The notes under the pieces were generated by a model. The model made no database searches. It was not told where the DNA came from and saw nothing but the letters and a program-made list of their open reading frames with translations. A program made the translations under genes and the position numbers. Shown one piece after another: positions 36,401 through 47,680 of a stretch of 64,000 nucleotides of DNA (the first letter of the stretch is position 1; each line of letters starts with the position of its first letter). The stretch comes from Burkholderiales bacterium (lineage in GTDB: Bacteria; Pseudomonadota; Gammaproteobacteria; Burkholderiales; Burkholderiaceae_C), in contig JAFKGE010000015.1 of assembly GCA_017307865.1 (NCBI GenBank), forward strand, positions 62,001 through 126,000. Reading direction: 5' to 3'.

Positions 36401-37054
36401 CTACTTCAGACCGATGCCCACCAAGAAGGTTTCCGCCGAGCGCGCGCGCGAGGCCTTGGGCTTGATCGGCTTGGCGATGCAAAAACGCTGCTTGAACAGC
36501 TTGACCAGCTGGCTGTAGCCGCTGCCGTGAAACAGTTTGACCACCAGCGCGCCCTCGGGCCGCAGGTGCTGCACCGCAAAGTCCACCGCCAGCTCCACCA
36601 GGTGGGCGATGCGCGCCGCGTCGACCGACTCGACGCCCGACAGGTTGGGCGCCATGTCCGACACCACCACGTCCACCGGCCGGCCGCCCAGCGCGGCGTG
36701 CAGGCGCGCCAGCACCTCGTCCTCGCGAAAGTCGCCCTGCACGAACTGCACGCCCTCGATCGGCTCCATGGGCAGGATGTCGAGCGCCACGATGGTGCCG
36801 TCCAGCGCGCCCACCGCCGCGCCCTGCGGCGACAGGCGCCGGCGCAGGTACTGGCTCCAGGCGCCGGGCGTGCTGCCCAGGTCCACCACGCACTGGCCGG
36901 GGCGGATCAGGCCCAGGGTCTCGTCGATCTCCTGCAGCTTGTAGGCCGCGCGCGCCCGGTAGCCGTCCTTTTGCGCCAGCTTGACGTAGGGGTCGTTGAT
37001 GTGGTCGACCAGCCAGGCCTTGTTGACCTTCTTGCTTTTGGTTCGCAGCTTCAT
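36401..37054 (-). CDS. rlmE: 23S rRNA (uridine-2'-O)-methyltransferase RlmE
   Basis: The 217-residue SAM-dependent methyltransferase modifies U2552 in 23S rRNA. It shows [29 protein letters not shown], the SAM motif [15 protein letters not shown] and the catalytic pattern [14 protein letters not shown] and [10 protein letters not shown]. It lies upstream of ftsH, as in the E. coli rlmE-ftsH pair. The divergent yhbY start is only 20 bp away, with a shared -10 in the gap. Confidence 0.95.
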   Translation of the reverse strand: MKLRTKSKKVNKAWLVDHINDPYVKLAQKDGYRARAAYKLQEIDETLGLIRPGQCVVDLGSTPGAWSQYLRRRLSPQGAAVGALDGTIVALDILPMEPIEGVQFVQGDFREDEVLARLHAALGGRPVDVVVSDMAPNLSGVESVDAARIAHLVELAVDFAVQHLRPEGALVVKLFHGSGYSQLVKLFKQRFCIAKPIKPKASRARSAETFLVGIGLK

Positions 37055-37061
37055 GCGGCCG

Positions 37062-37068
37062 GATAATA
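37062..37068. promoter_or_regulatory. Bidirectional -10 between rlmE and yhbY
   Basis: GATAATA reads as GATAAT rightwards (+1 on the A of the yhbY ATG at 37074) and as TATTAT leftwards (+1 two bases before the rlmE ATG at 37054). A weak TTGGTT lies 18 bp before the rightward hexamer. Confidence 0.55.
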
Positions 37069-37073
37069 CGGGC

Positions 37074-37547
37074 ATGCCCCAAATCCAACTCACGCCCGCC
37101 GAGCGCAAGGCGCACCGCGCCGAGGCGCACCACCTCGACCCCGTGGTCATGATCGGCGAGGGCGGCCTGACGCCCGCCGTGCGCAAGGAGGCCGACGGGG
37201 CGCTCAACGCCCACGGCCTGATCAAGATCCGCGTGCACGGCGACGACCGCGCCGCGCGCGAGGCGATGTTCCAGCAACTGGCCGGCGACTTGGACGCCGC
37301 GCCCGTGCAGCACATCGGCAAGCTGCTGGTGCTGTGGCGGCCCAAGCCCGTCAAGGAGCACGCGGTGGACGACGAACGCCGCGCCGGCCCCAAGGACGTG
37401 AAGGTGCTGAAGTACAGCAAGCGCGGCGGCCAGCGTCCCGAGGTGCGCGTGGTGCGCGTGCTGGGCAACCAGCGCCTGACGCCGGGCGGCAAGCTCAAGA
37501 AGGCGCCGGTCAAGCAAAAGTCGATCAAGAAGGGCCGGCACGATTGA
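37074..37547 (+). CDS. yhbY: YhbY-type ribosome-associated RNA-binding protein
   Basis: The 157-residue protein has an N-terminal CRM domain ([52 protein letters not shown]) of about 95 residues, then a basic tail rich in Lys and Arg. YhbY binds pre-50S particles. Gene order beside rlmE and ftsH matches other proteobacteria. No ribosome binding site and a -10 exactly twelve bases before ATG suggest leaderless translation. Confidence 0.93.
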   Translation: MPQIQLTPAERKAHRAEAHHLDPVVMIGEGGLTPAVRKEADGALNAHGLIKIRVHGDDRAAREAMFQQLAGDLDAAPVQHIGKLLVLWRPKPVKEHAVDDERRAGPKDVKVLKYSKRGGQRPEVRVVRVLGNQRLTPGGKLKKAPVKQKSIKKGRHD

Positions 37548-37553
37548 GGCTGC

Positions 37554-37583
37554 GTCAACTACAATATTTATAGCTTCTCGCGC
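37554..37583 (+). repeat. R1 repeat copy f (partial)
   Basis: Only the left R1 part is present (CAACTACAATATTTATAGC, then TTCTCGCGC). It directly precedes the ATG at 37584 and supplies a TACAAT hexamer about 24 bases before it. Confidence 0.6.
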
Positions 37584-38339
37584 ATGACCGACAAGGGACA
37601 GCGGCACATTTTGTGCATGAAATGGGGCACCAAGTACGGCCCCGAGTACGTCAACCGCCTGTACGGCATGGTGCGCCGTCACCTGCAGGGCGACTTCAGC
37701 TTCGTCTGCCTGACCGACGACGCCGCCGGCGTGCGGCCCGAGGTGCAGTGCCTGCCGATTCCGCCGCTGAACCTGCAGCTCAAGCCCGGCCAGCGCGACG
37801 GCGCCTGGAAGAAGCTGACCACCTTCGAGGCCGACCTGCACGGCCTGCGCGGCACGGCGCTGTTCGTCGACCTGGACGTGGTCATCGTCGGCGCGCTGGA
37901 CGATTTTTTCACCCAGCCGGGCGAGTTCCTCATCATCCACGAGTACCCGCGCTTCTGGCGCTTCGGCAAGCGCATCGTCGGCAACTCGTCGGTGTACCGC
38001 TTCGAGCTGGGCGCGCACGCCGACGTGCTGGCGCATTTCCGCGGCCACATGGACGCGGTGCAAAAGCAGTACCGCAACGAGCAGGAATTCCTCTCGCACT
38101 TCTTGCACCGCCAGGGCAAGCTGGGCTACTGGCCCGCCGGCTGGTGCCCCAGCTTCAAGTACCACTGCATCCCGCCCTGGCCGAGCAACTACTGGCGCGA
38201 GCCGGTGCCGCCCGCCGATGCGCGCATCGTCATCTTTCACGGCGAGGTCAACCCGCACGACGCGCTGGCCGGCCGGCGCAACCGGCGCTGGCGCCACATT
38301 CAGCCGGCGCTGTGGGTGGCCCAGGCCTGGAAGGACTGA
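37584..38339 (+). CDS. Putative GT-A-type glycosyltransferase
   Basis: The 251-residue protein has a nucleotide-sugar-transferase-like core: HILCMKWGTKYGPEYVNRLYGMVRRHL, FSFVCLTDDAAG, and a DxD-type motif in ALFVDLDVVIVGALDD. This resembles small GT8/GT32-like proteins with uncertain sugar donors. The leader is a partial R1 repeat and no Shine-Dalgarno is seen. It converges on the Kdo hydroxylase gene, so a role in surface glycan is possible but unproven. Confidence 0.7.
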   Translation: MTDKGQRHILCMKWGTKYGPEYVNRLYGMVRRHLQGDFSFVCLTDDAAGVRPEVQCLPIPPLNLQLKPGQRDGAWKKLTTFEADLHGLRGTALFVDLDVVIVGALDDFFTQPGEFLIIHEYPRFWRFGKRIVGNSSVYRFELGAHADVLAHFRGHMDAVQKQYRNEQEFLSHFLHRQGKLGYWPAGWCPSFKYHCIPPWPSNYWREPVPPADARIVIFHGEVNPHDALAGRRNRRWRHIQPALWVAQAWKD

Positions 38340-38344
38340 AGCAC

Positions 38345-38436
38345 TTTTTTGCCGCCGGGCCGCCCCAAGGCAAAAACGCCCCCATGGGGGGCAGCGCACC
38401 TCGCACAGCGGGGGAGCGTGGGGGGCCTTTTTTCGC
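38345..38436. repeat. R3-related GC-rich element, convergent terminator
   Basis: It contains CGCCGGGCCGCCCCAAG (38353-38369), shared exactly with the 61-bp units at 46919-47040, then a GCCCCCATGGGGGGC dyad and a T6 run. It fills the gap between two convergent genes. Confidence 0.65.
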
Positions 38437-38439
38437 CCG

Positions 38440-39330
38440 TCAGCGCGCCACGCCGGCGCCCACGCCCACCAGCGGGCGCCCGACCAGGCGCGTGAGGATG
38501 GCCAGCGGGCTGGCCTGCGGGTCGGCCTCGTGGCCGGGCGGCAGATACAGCGTCTGCTCCATCATGAACTGGCCGCTCATCACCGCGTGCGTGGCCTGGT
38601 CCGAATAGCACACCCACACGCTGCCGGCGGCAAAGGGCACGGTGACTTGGGCGCCGCTCTTCTGGTACTGCTCGTCGAACTTCATGCCGTCGTGCAGCTG
38701 CAGCATCAGGTGGTCGTACTCGCTGCGCAGCGACTTGGTGACGTGCAGGGCGTTCAGCGCCCGGGCCTGCCAGCGGCGATAGGGCTTGGCGCGCGGCAGA
38801 AACTGGCGCGCCACCGCCTCGAACGAATCGCCCACGCGCCACACGCGCGGCACGCCCTCGGGGTTGATGTTGGCGAACACGCGCAGGATGCGCTCGCCGT
38901 AGTTGGGTCGGGTAGGGAAGGCGTCGACGTGCAGGCGCTGGTCGTCGGCGCGCACCGACTGCTTGCGCGTCTCGACCTGGCGCGGGCGAAAGCTGGTGGG
39001 CGCGGCGCGCAGCAGGCCCCGGTATTCGGGCAGCAGGCCGTCGATGAGCCGCAGCGCCTGCTGGCGAAAACGCCCCACCATGGCCGCCAGCTGCGCCTGC
39101 TCGGCGGCGCTGCCGCCGGCGCCCCTGAGCACGCCGTCGGCCCCCAGGCTGACGTTGCGCGCCTTGGGCGAGAGCATGCCTTCGCGCAGCAGCCCGCGCT
39201 CGGTGGGCAGCACCTCGAAGGCCAGGCGCGGAAAGTACAGCACCCGGCCGTCCTCGACGGCGGCCGTCCATTCGGGGCGGCCGGCCAGCTGCCAGTCGGC
39301 GGTGTCGATCTCGACGATGGGCGTGTTCAT
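38440..39330 (-). CDS. Kdo hydroxylase-family Fe(II)/2-oxoglutarate dioxygenase
   Basis: The 296-residue protein resembles KdoO, the Burkholderia-type enzyme that hydroxylates Kdo in lipid A-core. HVDAF (His-x-Asp) and a later His in DQATHAVMSGQFMMEQTLYL fit the facial metal triad, and PEGVPRVWRVGDSFEAVARQFLPRAKPY is in the family region. The ATG at 39330 overlaps the stop of the upstream DUF4149 gene (ATGA), so greA, DUF4149 and this gene read as one unit. Family assignment is from memory of the sequence pattern. Confidence 0.75.
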   Translation of the reverse strand: MNTPIVEIDTADWQLAGRPEWTAAVEDGRVLYFPRLAFEVLPTERGLLREGMLSPKARNVSLGADGVLRGAGGSAAEQAQLAAMVGRFRQQALRLIDGLLPEYRGLLRAAPTSFRPRQVETRKQSVRADDQRLHVDAFPTRPNYGERILRVFANINPEGVPRVWRVGDSFEAVARQFLPRAKPYRRWQARALNALHVTKSLRSEYDHLMLQLHDGMKFDEQYQKSGAQVTVPFAAGSVWVCYSDQATHAVMSGQFMMEQTLYLPPGHEADPQASPLAILTRLVGRPLVGVGAGVAR

Positions 39331-39752
39331 GCGGGAGCACCTCCTCGGCGGCCGGCCAGCGGCCACAGCACCAGGGCGGCGCTGAGCCACTGCACGACGT
39401 ACAGCGCCGCGCCCAGGCTGTGCCACAGCCGCAGGTTCTGTCGCGCCACGATGCGCGGCGCCACGGCGTACTCCAGCAGCAGCGCCAGCAGCATGCCGAA
39501 TACTACGAAAACAATAGCTATTCGCGCTTGATTGGCGGGCGCCAGAGCCCTGTTTTGCTTGTAAACCAGCAACAGCACCACGCCGCAGGCCAGCGACACC
39601 CAAGTCTGCGCGGCAAACAAATGCGCCGCCGCGTGGCCGGCCAGCGCCTTGCTGGGCAGGTTGGCGAACAGCAGCGGCACCGCCATGAAACCGACCACCG
39701 ACAGGCTGCCCCACCACAGGGCGGCGGCGTAGACGGGCAGGCGTTCGCTCAT
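39327..39752 (-). CDS. DUF4149 membrane protein with in-frame R1 repeat
   Basis: The 141-residue protein starts MSERLPVYAAALWWGSLSVVGFMAVPLLFANLPSKALAG and has four membrane helices, matching the DUF4149 family that often follows greA. Residues about 62-85 (YKQNRALAPANQARIAIV) are encoded by an R1 repeat, lying between the second and third helices and running into the third. The start at 39752 is 15 bp inside a possible TTG start that would overlap the greA stop. Function is unknown. Confidence 0.75.
   Translation of the reverse strand: MSERLPVYAAALWWGSLSVVGFMAVPLLFANLPSKALAGHAAAHLFAAQTWVSLACGVVLLLVYKQNRALAPANQARIAIVFVVFGMLLALLLEYAVAPRIVARQNLRLWHSLGAALYVVQWLSAALVLWPLAGRRGGAPA
39498..39566 (+). 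repeat. R1 repeat copy g, inside the DUF4149 gene
   Basis: It runs from AATACTACGAAAACAATAGC through TTCGCGCTTGATTGG to CCCTGTTTTGCTTG. It is read backwards by the gene in the same frame as the copies in lpxB, dxr and the methyltransferase. Confidence 0.75.
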
Positions 39753-39763
39753 GGCAGGCGCGC

Positions 39764-40240
39764 TCAAACGTATTTGACGGCGATGATCTCGTAGTGCCGC
39801 GCGCCGCCGGGCGCCTGCACCTCGGCGGTGTCGCCCTCTTCCTTGCCGATCAGCGCGCGCCCGATCGGGCTGCCGACGTTGATCAGGCCCTGCTTCAGGT
39901 CGGCCTCGTCCTCGCCCACGATCTGGTAGGTGACCTGCTCGCCGCTGCTCTCCTCTTCCAGCTCGACCGTGGCGCCGAACACCACGCGCCCGCCGGCCTT
40001 GAGCGTGGCCGGATCGATGATCTGCGCCGCCGCCAGCTTGCCCTCGACCTCCTTGATGCGGCCCTCGATGAAGCCCTGGCGGTCCTTGGCGGCGTCGTAC
40101 TCGGCGTTCTCGCTCAAGTCGCCGTGCGAGCGCGCCTCGGCGATCGCGGCGATCACGGCCGGGCGGTCTTGCGTCTTCAGGCGCTGCAGTTCGGCCTTGA
40201 GCAATTCAGCGCCGCGCTTGGTGATGGGAAGGGTAGCCAT
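39764..40240 (-). CDS. greA: Transcription elongation factor GreA
   Basis: The 158-residue protein has the N-terminal coiled-coil ([59 protein letters not shown]) with the acidic tip DLSENAEYD, and a C-terminal FKBP-like domain ([18 protein letters not shown]). It rescues backtracked RNA polymerase by stimulating transcript cleavage. In this group greA usually follows carB. Here a carbonic anhydrase gene of opposite strand lies between them, and greA has its own leader with a terminator-like hairpin. Confidence 0.96.
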   Translation of the reverse strand: MATLPITKRGAELLKAELQRLKTQDRPAVIAAIAEARSHGDLSENAEYDAAKDRQGFIEGRIKEVEGKLAAAQIIDPATLKAGGRVVFGATVELEEESSGEQVTYQIVGEDEADLKQGLINVGSPIGRALIGKEEGDTAEVQAPGGARHYEIIAVKYV

Positions 40241-40274
40241 GACATGCACACTCATGCAACAATTTGAAAAATAA

Positions 40275-40304
40275 GAAGCCATCCGGGCAGAACCCGATGG
40301 CTTC
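40275..40304 (-). terminator. Terminator-like hairpin in the greA leader
   Basis: On the - strand GAAGCCATC and GATGGCTTC, extended by GGG/CCC with one bulge, form a stem followed by TTATTTTTC. It lies 35 bases before the greA start, just after a TAAAAT promoter element. Confidence 0.6.
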
Positions 40305-40318
40305 ATGTGCTTGGTTGC

Positions 40319-40324
40319 ATTTTA
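40319..40324 (-). promoter_or_regulatory. greA -10 candidate
   Basis: TAAAAT on the - strand predicts +1 near 40312, so the hairpin would be the first structure made in the transcript. No clear -35. Confidence 0.4.
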
Positions 40325-40385
40325 GCGGGTGGCGCGCGCCGGGCCATCCTTTCCCCGCCCGTTGAACCCCTGCAGGAGCCCGCCC

Positions 40386-41090
40386 ATGCCGCCCCTCGAC
40401 CGCCGCTTCGCCCTCAAGGCCGCCGCCGCCCTGGCCGCGACCGCCACCACCGCCGGCGTGGCCGCCGCCACCTGCGCGGTGCAGACCGCCGCCAGCCAGG
40501 CCGCCATGACGCCCGCGGCGGCGCTGCAGCGCCTGCAGGACGGCAACGCCCGCTTCGTCGCCGGCCAGCCGGAGCACTGCGACCTGCTCGAACAGGTCCG
40601 GCAGACCGCCGGCGGGCAGGCGCCGTTCGCGGCCGTGCTGGGCTGCATCGACAGCCGGGCGCCGCCCGAGCTGCTGTTCGACCAGCGCATCGGCGACATC
40701 TTCACCGCGCGCATCGCCGGCAATTTGGTCGACGACGACATGCTGGGCAGCCTGGAATTCGCCACCCACGTGGCCGGCGCCCGGCTGATCGTGGTGCTGG
40801 GCCACTCCGAGTGCGGCGCCATCAAGGGCGCCATCGACGGCGTCAAGCTGGGCCACCTGACCGGGCTGCTGGCCAAGATCCGCCCCGCCTTGGGTGCGCT
40901 CAAGTACCAGGGCGTCGCCAGCTCCAGGAACGCCGAGCTGGTGCAGCGCGTGGCCGAGCGCAACGTGCAGGACGGCGTGGCCCGCCTGGCGCGCGCGCCG
41001 GTGCTGGCCAAGCTGGTGCAGGCCGAGCGCCTGAAAATCGTCGGCGCCATGCACGACCTGGGCACCGGACGCCTGCGCTGGATGGGCTGA
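40386..41090 (+). CDS. Exported beta-class carbonic anhydrase
   Basis: The 234-residue enzyme interconverts CO2 and bicarbonate with zinc. The ligand set of beta-class enzymes is present: Cys87 with Asp89-Arg91 in LGCIDSRAP, then His140 and Cys143 in VVLGHSECGA. The first ~40 residues (DRRFALKAAAALAATATTAGVAA) look like a Tat-type signal, although RRFALK is imperfect, so it is probably periplasmic. AGGAG precedes the ATG. It lies head-on to carB with a shared terminator between them. Confidence 0.88.
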   Translation: MPPLDRRFALKAAAALAATATTAGVAAATCAVQTAASQAAMTPAAALQRLQDGNARFVAGQPEHCDLLEQVRQTAGGQAPFAAVLGCIDSRAPPELLFDQRIGDIFTARIAGNLVDDDMLGSLEFATHVAGARLIVVLGHSECGAIKGAIDGVKLGHLTGLLAKIRPALGALKYQGVASSRNAELVQRVAERNVQDGVARLARAPVLAKLVQAERLKIVGAMHDLGTGRLRWMG

Positions 41091-41100
41091 AACTGAAACG

Positions 41101-41138
41101 CCCAGCAAAAAGCCGCCCGCAGGCGGCTTTTTGTTGGG
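41101..41138. terminator. Bidirectional terminator between carbonic anhydrase and carB
   Basis: AAAAAGCCGCC-CGCA-GGCGGCTTTTT is a perfect 11-bp stem with A and T runs on both sides, flanked by further weak CCCAGC/GTTGGG pairing. Confidence 0.9.
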
Positions 41139-41148
41139 TGCCTCGTGT

Positions 41149-44437
<3,289 letters not shown>

Positions 44438-44445
<8 letters not shown>

Positions 44446-44800
44446 GGCGGTCGTTGTCCAGCTTGTCGAGCAGCGCCTGGGCGCGCTCGGCAGGCATGTT
44501 TTTTTGCATCAGTTGAATCAGGCCGTCGCCCTCGATCAGCGGGCGCAGCACGGCGGCCTCGGCGGCGTAGAACTTCACGTCCCAGCCGGCCAGCTCGGCG
44601 GCGAATTCCTCGTCGCTCCAGCTCTTGCCCTTGGCCAGGAAAGTCACCAGCGGCATGGCCTTCAGCTCGATGAAGGACTTCTTGTAGGGCTTCTGGCTCC
44701 AGCGCTCGGCAAACCAAGCGCGCTCGGGCGCGGCCAGGCCCAGCATGCGCTTGGCAATGGCTTTTTCGAGGCTGGCCTGGGGAAAGGAATAGAGCTTCAT
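44438..44800 (-). CDS. Conserved-position hypothetical protein between carA and carB
   Basis: This 120-residue protein ([20 protein letters not shown] start) lies 10 bp after carA and overlaps carB by 8 bp, so it is translated within the operon. It is mixed alpha-helical and charged, with no signal peptide or membrane segment, and ends in a helix of the [19 protein letters not shown] type. I do not recognise the family. Its position suggests a role with carbamoyl-phosphate synthase or simple hitch-hiking. Confidence 0.75.
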
Positions 44801-44810
44801 GGCGCGGCGA

Positions 44811-45986
44811 TCAGGCGGGCTTGCGGGCCTGCTCCATCAGGGTGATGAAGCGGTCGAACAGGTAGGCGATGTCCTGCGGGCCGCCCGAGGCCTCGGGGTG
44901 GCCCTGGAAGCAGAACGCCGGCTGGTCCTTGAACTCGAAGCCCTGCAGCGTGCCGTCGAACAGGCTGATGTGCGTGGTGCGCACGTTGCCCGGCAGGGTC
45001 TTGGGGTCGACCGCGAAGCCGTGGTTCTGGCTGGTGATGCTGACGCGGCCGCTGGCCAGCTCGCGCACCGGGTGGTTGGCGCCGTGGTGGCTGTTGGCCA
45101 TCTTGAAGGTCTTGGCGCCCACCGCCAGCGCCATGATCTGGTGGCCCAGGCAGATGCCGAAGGTGGGCATGCCGCTGCCCACGATGGTGCGCGTGGCGGC
45201 GATGGCGTAGTCGCAGGGCTCGGGGTCGCCCGGGCCGTTGGACAGGAACACGCCGTCGGGGCGCATGGCCAGCACCTCGGCGGCCGGCGTCTGCGCCGGC
45301 ACCACCGTGATCTGGCAGCCGCGCGCGGCCAGCATGCGCAGGATGTTGAACTTGACGCCGTAGTCGTAGGCCACGACCTTGAAGCGCGGCGCGGCCTGCG
45401 TGCCATAGCCGCTGCCCAGGCTCCAGACCGTCTCGTTCCATTCGTAAGGCGCGGCGGTGCTCACCACCTTGGCCAGGTCCAGCCCGTTCATGGCCGGCAC
45501 GGCGCGCGCGGCGGCCAAGGCCTGCCGGGTGCGAGCGGGCGTGGCCGTCTCGCCGGCGGCCAGCGCCAGGATGCAGCCGTTTTGCGCCCCCTTGTCGCGC
45601 AGCAGGCGCGTGAGCTGGCGCGTGTCGATGCCGGCAATGGCCACCGCGCCCTCGGCGCGCAGGTAGTCGGACAGGCTTTGCGTGGCGCGAAAGTTGCTGT
45701 GCAGCAGCGGCAGGTCGCGCACGATCAGGCCGGCGGCCTGCACCTTGGCCGACTCGACGTCCTCGGGGTTGGCGCCGGTGTTGCCGATGTGGGGGTAGGT
45801 CAGCGTGACGAGCTGCTGGCAGTAGCTGGGGTCGGTCAGGATTTCCTGATAGCCCGTCATCGAGGTGTTGAACACCACCTCGCCCACCGTGGTGCCGGTG
45901 GCGCCGATGGCCTCGCCGATGAAGATGCTGCCGTCGGCGAGGGCCAGGATGGCGGGTGGGAATTTCCCCTGCAGGGAAGAAAGCAC
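44811..45986 (-). CDS. carA: Carbamoyl-phosphate synthase small subunit
   Basis: The 391-residue glutamine amidotransferase subunit feeds ammonia to CarB. The catalytic Cys is in [15 protein letters not shown], and His-Glu in [11 protein letters not shown]. The N-terminal CPSase domain reads [44 protein letters not shown] use the GTG at 45986, preceded by GGAG. The 118-base leader before it holds three complementary blocks that can pair in alternative ways. Confidence 0.97.
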   Translation of the reverse strand: MLSSLQGKFPPAILALADGSIFIGEAIGATGTTVGEVVFNTSMTGYQEILTDPSYCQQLVTLTYPHIGNTGANPEDVESAKVQAAGLIVRDLPLLHSNFRATQSLSDYLRAEGAVAIAGIDTRQLTRLLRDKGAQNGCILALAAGETATPARTRQALAAARAVPAMNGLDLAKVVSTAAPYEWNETVWSLGSGYGTQAAPRFKVVAYDYGVKFNILRMLAARGCQITVVPAQTPAAEVLAMRPDGVFLSNGPGDPEPCDYAIAATRTIVGSGMPTFGICLGHQIMALAVGAKTFKMANSHHGANHPVRELASGRVSITSQNHGFAVDPKTLPGNVRTTHISLFDGTLQGFEFKDQPAFCFQGHPEASGGPQDIAYLFDRFITLMEQARKPA

Positions 45987-46008
45987 TGGGGTTCTCCGTA
46001 TGGTGACG

Positions 46009-46090
46009 GTCGCCCGTGCCGGTGCGGGGCGCGTCGCGCGGGCGACGGCTGAAGGCACTGCTGGAGGTGCTTTTGACGCGGTCGGGCGAC
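46009..46090 (-). promoter_or_regulatory. Candidate alternative-structure leader of carA
   Basis: Reading the - strand, GTCGCCCG occurs at 46090-46083 and again at 46046-46039, and its complement CGGGCGAC at 46016-46009. The last block can pair with either earlier one. The middle block can also fold on itself (CGTCGC-CCGC-GCGACG). Confidence 0.45.
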
Positions 46091-46110
46091 GCTGTTGCGA
46101 AAAGCTCTTG

Positions 46111-46116
46111 ATTGTA
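46111..46116 (-). promoter_or_regulatory. carA -10 candidate
   Basis: TACAAT on the - strand predicts +1 near 46104 and a leader of about 118 bases. No -35 was recognised. Confidence 0.4.
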
Positions 46117-46140
46117 GCCGACGCCCGACGGCCCGCCCGC

Positions 46141-46926
46141 TCAGGCCTGCGCCGGCGCCGCCGCGGCGAGCGCGCTGGCGTGCAGGCAGATGGCCGCGGC
46201 CGCCGCCACGTTGAGCGACTCCTCGCCGCCCGGCTGGGCGATGCGCAGCGCCAGCGCGGCGCGCGCGGCCAGCGCCGCATCCACGCCCTGCCCCTCGTGC
46301 CCCAGCACCCAGGCGCAGGGCCAGGGCAGGCTCGCCTGGTGCAGCCACTGGCCCTGGTGCGAACTGGTGACCAGCAGCGGCACCCGCAGCGCGGCCAGCT
46401 CATCGGCCGCCAGCCCCTCGACCAGGCGCAGGCCGAAGTGCGCGCCCATGCCGGCACGCAGCACCTTGGGCGAACCCAGCAGCGCCGTGCCGGCAATGGC
46501 CGCGATCTGCGTGAAGCCGAAGGCCGCCGCGCTGCGCAGGATGGAGCCCACGTTGCCGGCGTCCTGCACGCGGTCGAGCACGACCGTGGGCGCATCGGCC
46601 ACCAGCGCGGGCGCGGCCGGCCAGTCGAGCACGAAGGCCAGCGGTGCGGGCGACGGCAGGCCGCCGATGTGGTGCATCAACGCATCGCCAACCACTATTA
46701 TTTTGCTAGCTGCCTGCGCATATTCGACGGGCGCCACAGGCCAGAATGACTCCGAAAACACCGCCAGCGCCGGCTTCAGGCCGCGCGCCAGCGCGGCGCG
46801 GCACAGGTGGTCGCCCTCGACCCAGATGCGGCCCTGCTTGCGGTAGGCGCCGCTGTCCTGCGCCAGCCGCCGCAAGTCCTTGACCTGGGCGTTGTCGCGC
46901 GAGTGGATGAACTGCGGCGCGCTCAT
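46141..46926 (-). CDS. SpoU/TrmH-family RNA methyltransferase
   Basis: The 261-residue SPOUT enzyme has an N-terminal substrate-binding domain ([36 protein letters not shown]) and a knotted SAM domain: [33 protein letters not shown] and [21 protein letters not shown]. It 2'-O-methylates a tRNA or rRNA ribose; RlmB- or TsnR-like specificity is not clear. Residues about 59-79 ([17 protein letters not shown]) are encoded by an R1 repeat. Its ATG overlaps the end of a 41-codon frame made by the R3 duplication. Confidence 0.9.
   Translation of the reverse strand: MSAPQFIHSRDNAQVKDLRRLAQDSGAYRKQGRIWVEGDHLCRAALARGLKPALAVFSESFWPVAPVEYAQAASKIIVVGDALMHHIGGLPSPAPLAFVLDWPAAPALVADAPTVVLDRVQDAGNVGSILRSAAAFGFTQIAAIAGTALLGSPKVLRAGMGAHFGLRLVEGLAADELAALRVPLLVTSSHQGQWLHQASLPWPCAWVLGHEGQGVDAALAARAALALRIAQPGGEESLNVAAAAAICLHASALAAAAPAQA
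46690..46751 (+). repeat. R1 repeat copy h, inside the RNA methyltransferase gene
   Basis: It runs from AACCACTATTATTTTGCTAGC through TGCCTGCGC to GGGCGCCACAGGCC. The core stem has decayed but the outer parts are clear. Confidence 0.65.
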
Positions 46927-47040
46927 TGAATCACCCTCCGCGCCATGCGCTGCGGGATTCGCGCTTGGGGCGGCCCGGCGCGCTCATTGGACCACCCTCC
47001 GCGCCATGCGCTGCGGGATTCGCGCTTGGGGCGGCCCGGC
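46919..47040 (-). repeat. R3: two tandem 61-bp units
   Basis: Copies 46919-46979 and 46980-47040 differ at two or three bases (GAATCACC against GGACCACC), and GCGCTCAT of a third copy follows at 47041. Each unit carries ATGAGCGCGCCG on the - strand, so three ATGs lie 61 nt apart, in three frames. Confidence 0.95.
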
Positions 47041-47048
47041 GCGCTCAT
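46923..47048 (-). CDS. 41-codon linker reading frame between rnhB and methyltransferase gene
   Basis: The frame starts at an ATG overlapping the rnhB stop (ATGA). It runs through both R3 units ([18 protein letters not shown] start, Arg-rich) and its TGA overlaps the methyltransferase ATG (again ATGA). Rather than encode a useful protein, it may only relay translation. No homology is recognised. Confidence 0.3.
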   Translation of the reverse strand: MSAPGRPKRESRSAWRGGWSNERAGPPQARIPQRMARRVIQ

Positions 47049-47680
47049 GCCGGGATCGTGTGGCGTGCCGCGGCCCGCGCCACCGGCGCGAAGCTGCGGC
47101 GATGCAGCGCGCAGGGGCCCAGCGCCTGCAGCGCCGCCAGGTGCGCGGCCGTGCCATAGCCCTTGTGGGCGGCAAAGCCGTATTGCGGCCACTCGACATC
47201 GACCTCGGCGCACCAGCGGTCGCGATGCACCTTGGCCAGGATCGAGGCCGCCGAGATGGCCGGCACCCGCGCGTCGCCGCCCACCACCGCCTCGGCGCGC
47301 ATGGTCAGCCTGGGCAGGCGGTTGCCGTCGACCAGCACCTTGGACGGCGGCAGGCGCAGGCCGGCGACGGCGCGCTGCATGGCCAGCAGCGTGGCCTGCA
47401 GGATGTTCAGGCGGTCGATCTCCTCGACGCTGGCCTCGGCCACGGCGCAGCACAGGGCCTTGGCGCGGATTTCGTCGTACAGCCGCGCGCGCCGCAGCGC
47501 GGTGAGCTTCTTGGAATCGGCCAGGCCGGCAATCGGCTGGCGCGGATCGAGGATCACGGCCGCCGCCACCACCGGCCCGGCCAGCGGCCCGCGCCCGGCC
47601 TCGTCCACGCCGGCCACCAGGCCCGGCGCGTCCCAGTCCAGGGGCGATTGTTCAGCGTGCAAGAAGCGTTTGGATCGCAT
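47045..47680 (-). CDS. rnhB: Ribonuclease HII
   Basis: The 211-residue endonuclease removes RNA from RNA-DNA hybrids and misincorporated ribonucleotides. Catalytic acids are in [23 protein letters not shown] (Asp-Glu) and [10 protein letters not shown] (Asp), with the conserved [23 protein letters not shown] segment. The ATG at 47680 lies 29 bp inside the lpxB end. This lpxA-lpxB-rnhB order is classic. Confidence 0.95.
   Translation of the reverse strand: MRSKRFLHAEQSPLDWDAPGLVAGVDEAGRGPLAGPVVAAAVILDPRQPIAGLADSKKLTALRRARLYDEIRAKALCCAVAEASVEEIDRLNILQATLLAMQRAVAGLRLPPSKVLVDGNRLPRLTMRAEAVVGGDARVPAISAASILAKVHRDRWCAEVDVEWPQYGFAAHKGYGTAAHLAALQALGPCALHRRSFAPVARAAARHTIPA

Noticed and set aside
40386-41090. 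Carbonic anhydrase feeding bicarbonate to CarB
   Set aside because: The signal-like N-terminus predicts export, so a direct cytosolic supply is not supported.
46919-47040. The tandem 61-bp units as a CRISPR-like array
   Set aside because: There are only two full units with no spacers between them, so it is a simple tandem duplication.
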